Shown here: positions 6,449-8,228 of the stretch, piece after piece
Position numbering within the stretch: the first letter of the stretch is position 1
Layout: every line of letters begins with the position of its first letter
NCBI GenBank assembly: GCA_946886325.1
Contig: CAMPIK010000085.1
Coordinates: forward strand, 1 to 8,228
Origin: an uncultured Shinella sp.
GTDB taxonomy: Bacteria > Pseudomonadota > Alphaproteobacteria > Rhizobiales > Rhizobiaceae
Reading direction: 5' to 3'
Length of the DNA: 8,228 nucleotides
The notes under the pieces: model-generated
Database searches by the model: none
What the model was told of the DNA's origin: nothing
The model's input: the letters and a program-made list of their open reading frames with translations, nothing else
Program-made: the position numbers and the translations under genes

Positions 6449-7051
6449 ATGAACGTACGCATGAAGGTCAAGGAACGGCTCGGCCGGAAGTTCGACGACG
6501 AGATCCGCTTCTTCAAGGGCTGGATCAGCAACACCAAGGCCGTCGGCGCGCTGATGCCGACCTCCGCGATCACCGCGCGGCGCATGGCGAGCGTCGTCAA
6601 TCCGCAATCCGGCCTTCCCGTGCTCGAACTCGGCCCCGGCACCGGCGTCATCACCAAGGCGATCCTGGAGCGCGGCATCGCGCCGGAAAAGCTGGTTTCC
6701 GTCGAATATTCCCCTGAGTTCTACACCTATCTCGTCGACCGGTTCCCCGGCGTCAATTTCGTCAACGGCGACGCCTTCGATCTCGACAAGACGCTTGGCG
6801 ACCTCAAGGACCAGACCTTCGACAGCGTGGTCTGCGCCGTGCCGCTGCTCAATTTCCCGATGTACCAGCGGGTCGCGCTGATCGAGGACTTGCTCAGCCG
6901 CATCCCGCCCGGCCGCCCGGTCGTGCAGATTTCCTACGGCCCGATGTCGCCGGTCGTCGCCATGCCGGACCGATACCAGATCAGCCATCTCGACTTCGTC
7001 GTGCGCAACATCCCGCCGGCGCAGCTCTGGACCTATCGCAAGCAGCACTGA
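6449..7051 (+). CDS. pmtA: PmtA, phosphatidylethanolamine N-methyltransferase (Sinorhizobium type)
   Basis: PmtA adds three methyl groups from S-adenosylmethionine to phosphatidylethanolamine, giving phosphatidylcholine at the inner membrane. This is one of the two bacterial routes to this lipid. The 200-aa protein closely follows the soluble Sinorhizobium-type enzyme as I remember it, from 'VKERLG.KFDDEIRFFKGWI' through 'PTSAITARRMASVV' to the end 'FVVRNIPPAQLWTYR'. The class I methyltransferase fold shows motif I VLELGPGTGVITKAIL (58-73), the acidic ribose-binding residue in SVEYS (Glu86) and GDAFD (107-111). There is no membrane helix, as usual for this type. GGGGA stands about 6 nt before the ATG; Met5 is a less likely alternative start. 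It heads a tight cluster with the phosphatase-like gene 10 nt downstream. Older annotations may call it an rRNA dimethyladenosine transferase. Confidence 0.93.
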   Translation: MNVRMKVKERLGRKFDDEIRFFKGWISNTKAVGALMPTSAITARRMASVVNPQSGLPVLELGPGTGVITKAILERGIAPEKLVSVEYSPEFYTYLVDRFPGVNFVNGDAFDLDKTLGDLKDQTFDSVVCAVPLLNFPMYQRVALIEDLLSRIPPGRPVVQISYGPMSPVVAMPDRYQISHLDFVVRNIPPAQLWTYRKQH

Positions 7052-7061
7052 CCAGCACCCG

Positions 7062-7661
7062 ATGTTCGGCGTCTACATCACGCATCCGCAGGTGCAGATC
7101 GATCCTCTGGTGCCCGTGCCGCGCTGGGGCCTTTCGGACCTCGGGCGCTCGCGGGCAAGCGCGACCGCCCGATTGGAATGGGTCGGCGCGTTGAAGCGGA
7201 TCATATCCAGCGACGAGACCAAGGCGACGGAGACCGCTGATATCCTCGCGGCCGGAACCGGTATCGCGGTGGAGATCGCCGACGACATGGGCGAGAACGA
7301 CAGGTCCGCGACCGGCTTCCTGCCGCCGCCGGCCTTCGAGGCGGCTGCCGACTGGTTCTTCGCCCATCCGCAGGAAAGCTATCGCGGCTGGGAGCGGGCA
7401 ATCGATGCGCAGTCCCGCATCGCCGCCGCCGTCGACCGCATCCTTGCTGCGCACGATCCGGCCCTGCCGATCGCCTTTGTCGGCCATGGCGGCGTCGGCA
7501 CGCTGCTGAAATGCCATCTCGGCAATCGCGACCTGTCCCGAAGCGAGGACCAGCCGGCCGGCGGCGGCAATCTCTTCGCATTTCGGCTTGCGGATCGCAC
7601 GCTCGCATGCGACTGGACGGCGATGGAAGAGTGGAGAGGATTTGGCCATGTCCGCACGTGA
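7062..7661 (+). CDS. Divergent histidine phosphatase superfamily protein
   Basis: The 199-aa protein has the layout of the phosphoglycerate-mutase-like histidine phosphatases, but its substrate is unknown. The catalytic histidine motif, normally RHG, reads T7-H8-P9. '[12 protein letters not shown]' (21-32) follows, which corresponds to the usual 'W.LSE.GR.QA'. The second segment, '[14 protein letters not shown]' (49-62), has Lys54 where most members have the phosphate-binding Arg. GEND (77-80) supplies the likely acid (Glu78) and GHGG (141-144) the second catalytic His142. Both histidines and the acid are thus kept, while the two arginines of the phosphate pocket are changed. It has no signal peptide and is probably cytoplasmic. 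It lies 10 nt after pmtA without a clear ribosome site and overlaps pyrF by 14 nt, so coupled translation is likely. I recall similar THP proteins in other alphaproteobacteria, so this may be a real subfamily. Confidence 0.82.
   Translation: MFGVYITHPQVQIDPLVPVPRWGLSDLGRSRASATARLEWVGALKRIISSDETKATETADILAAGTGIAVEIADDMGENDRSATGFLPPPAFEAAADWFFAHPQESYRGWERAIDAQSRIAAAVDRILAAHDPALPIAFVGHGGVGTLLKCHLGNRDLSRSEDQPAGGGNLFAFRLADRTLACDWTAMEEWRGFGHVRT
7633..7640 (+). promoter_or_regulatory. Ribosome binding site that fixes the pyrF start
   Basis: GGAGAGGA lies inside the end of the upstream phosphatase-like gene, 7 nt before the ATG at 7648. It fixes the pyrF start within that gene and supports the 14-nt overlap between the two reading frames. 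Confidence 0.7.
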
Positions 7662-8228
7662 TCATCTCATCGTCGGCCTCGACGTTCCGACCATAGCCGA
7701 CGCCGAACGCACGGTTCGCGCGCTCGGCGACAGCGTTTCCTTCTACAAGATCGGCTATCAGCTCGTCTTTGCCGGCGGCCTCGAATTTGCCCGCGATCTC
7801 GCCCGCGACGGCAAGAATGTCTTCCTCGACATGAAGCTGCTCGACATCGACAACACGGTCGCCAAGGGCGTCGAGAACATCGTCAAGATGGGCATGTCGA
7901 TGCTGACGCTGCATGCCTATCCGAAGGCGATGGCGGCAGCCGTCGCGGCGGCGCGCGGCTCCGACCTCTGCCTGCTCGGCGTGACGGTGCTCACCTCGAT
8001 GGACGAGAAGGATGTCATCGACGCCGGCTACGAATACGACCCGCATACGCTGGTGCTGCGCCGCGCCGAACAGGCGCGCATCGCCGGCATGGGCGGCATC
8101 GTCTGCTCGGCCGAGGAAGCCTCGGCCGTTCGCAAGATCGTCGGTCCTGACATGGCGATCGTGACGCCGGGCATCCGCCCCGCGGGCGCCGAAAAGGGCG
8201 ACCAGAAGCGCGTGATGACGCCATCGGA
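7648..8228 (+). CDS. pyrF: PyrF, orotidine 5'-phosphate decarboxylase (C-terminus cut by the window edge)
   Basis: PyrF performs the last step of UMP synthesis, decarboxylating orotidine 5'-phosphate to UMP in the cytoplasm. The first 193 codons are present and the frame is open to the right edge; about 40 residues should be missing. The TIM-barrel decarboxylase motifs are in place: LDV with Asp11, YKIG with Lys34, the catalytic array Asp61-x-Lys63-x-x-Asp66 in '[13 protein letters not shown]', 'LTLHAY' (86-91), 'GVTVLTS' (111-117) and VTPGIRP (172-178). The last phosphate-gripping Arg lies beyond the window. 'LLDIDNT' instead of the enterobacterial 'FHDIPNT' is the form I associate with rhizobia. 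The ATG at 7648 is supported by GGAGAGGA 7 nt upstream. It overlaps the upstream gene by 14 nt and probably shares the pmtA transcript. Confidence 0.95.
   Translation, partial: MSARDHLIVGLDVPTIADAERTVRALGDSVSFYKIGYQLVFAGGLEFARDLARDGKNVFLDMKLLDIDNTVAKGVENIVKMGMSMLTLHAYPKAMAAAVAAARGSDLCLLGVTVLTSMDEKDVIDAGYEYDPHTLVLRRAEQARIAGMGGIVCSAEEASAVRKIVGPDMAIVTPGIRPAGAEKGDQKRVMTPS

Noticed and set aside
7062..7661. Reading the phosphatase-like gene as a decayed pseudogene because the RHG motif is lost
   Set aside because: The frame is intact and full length, codon use matches neighbours, both histidines remain, and the frame overlaps pyrF neatly; a divergent functional subfamily is more likely.

Overview
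The window is GC-rich chromosomal DNA that fits an alphaproteobacterium of the Rhizobiales, in the Rhizobium/Agrobacterium/Ensifer/Shinella neighbourhood. Four things point there: a PmtA of the soluble Sinorhizobium type, dnaN lying beside pmtA rather than beside dnaA/recF, a PyrF with the 'LLDIDNT' version of the catalytic motif, and a two-hairpin intergenic repeat of the RIME/RPE kind known from rhizobia. No phage, transposase, tRNA, rRNA or CRISPR array is visible. The genes are mostly ordinary and intact. The most interesting material is regulatory or is found in unusual active-site residues.

Left part, minus strand (1-3441): an sn-glycerol-3-phosphate ABC importer in the order ugpB-ugpA-ugpE-ugpC. 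ugpC is cut by the left edge. UgpB is the periplasmic binding protein, UgpA and UgpE are the two permeases, and UgpC is the ATPase. The three membrane and ATPase genes are packed 13-14 nt apart. ugpB and ugpA are separated by 163 nt that hold the two-hairpin repeat. Upstream of ugpB, at 3494-3533, four 7-bp PhoB-type half sites are spaced exactly 11 bp apart. This predicts induction of the importer by phosphate starvation.

Middle, minus strand (3545-about 4838): rsmI (16S rRNA 2'-O-methyltransferase) and yraN (UPF0102, nuclease-like fold) overlap by 20 nt and run toward ugp, with no terminator seen between yraN and ugpB. The rsmI start is uncertain; four in-frame choices are discussed.

Right part, plus strand (5077-8228): dnaN (DNA polymerase III sliding clamp) is complete and followed by a clear intrinsic terminator (6220-6252). 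After about 200 bp of intergenic DNA with a possible promoter and an 8-bp inverted repeat come pmtA (phosphatidylethanolamine N-methyltransferase), a divergent histidine-phosphatase-like gene, and pyrF (orotidine 5'-phosphate decarboxylase, cut by the right edge). The last three look like one transcript: 10 nt between the first two, and a 14-nt overlap between the second and pyrF. Two lipid-related functions, glycerophosphate uptake and phosphatidylcholine synthesis, lie within about 3 kb of each other on opposite strands. A joint role is only inference. I did not find a convincing new multi-gene system here.
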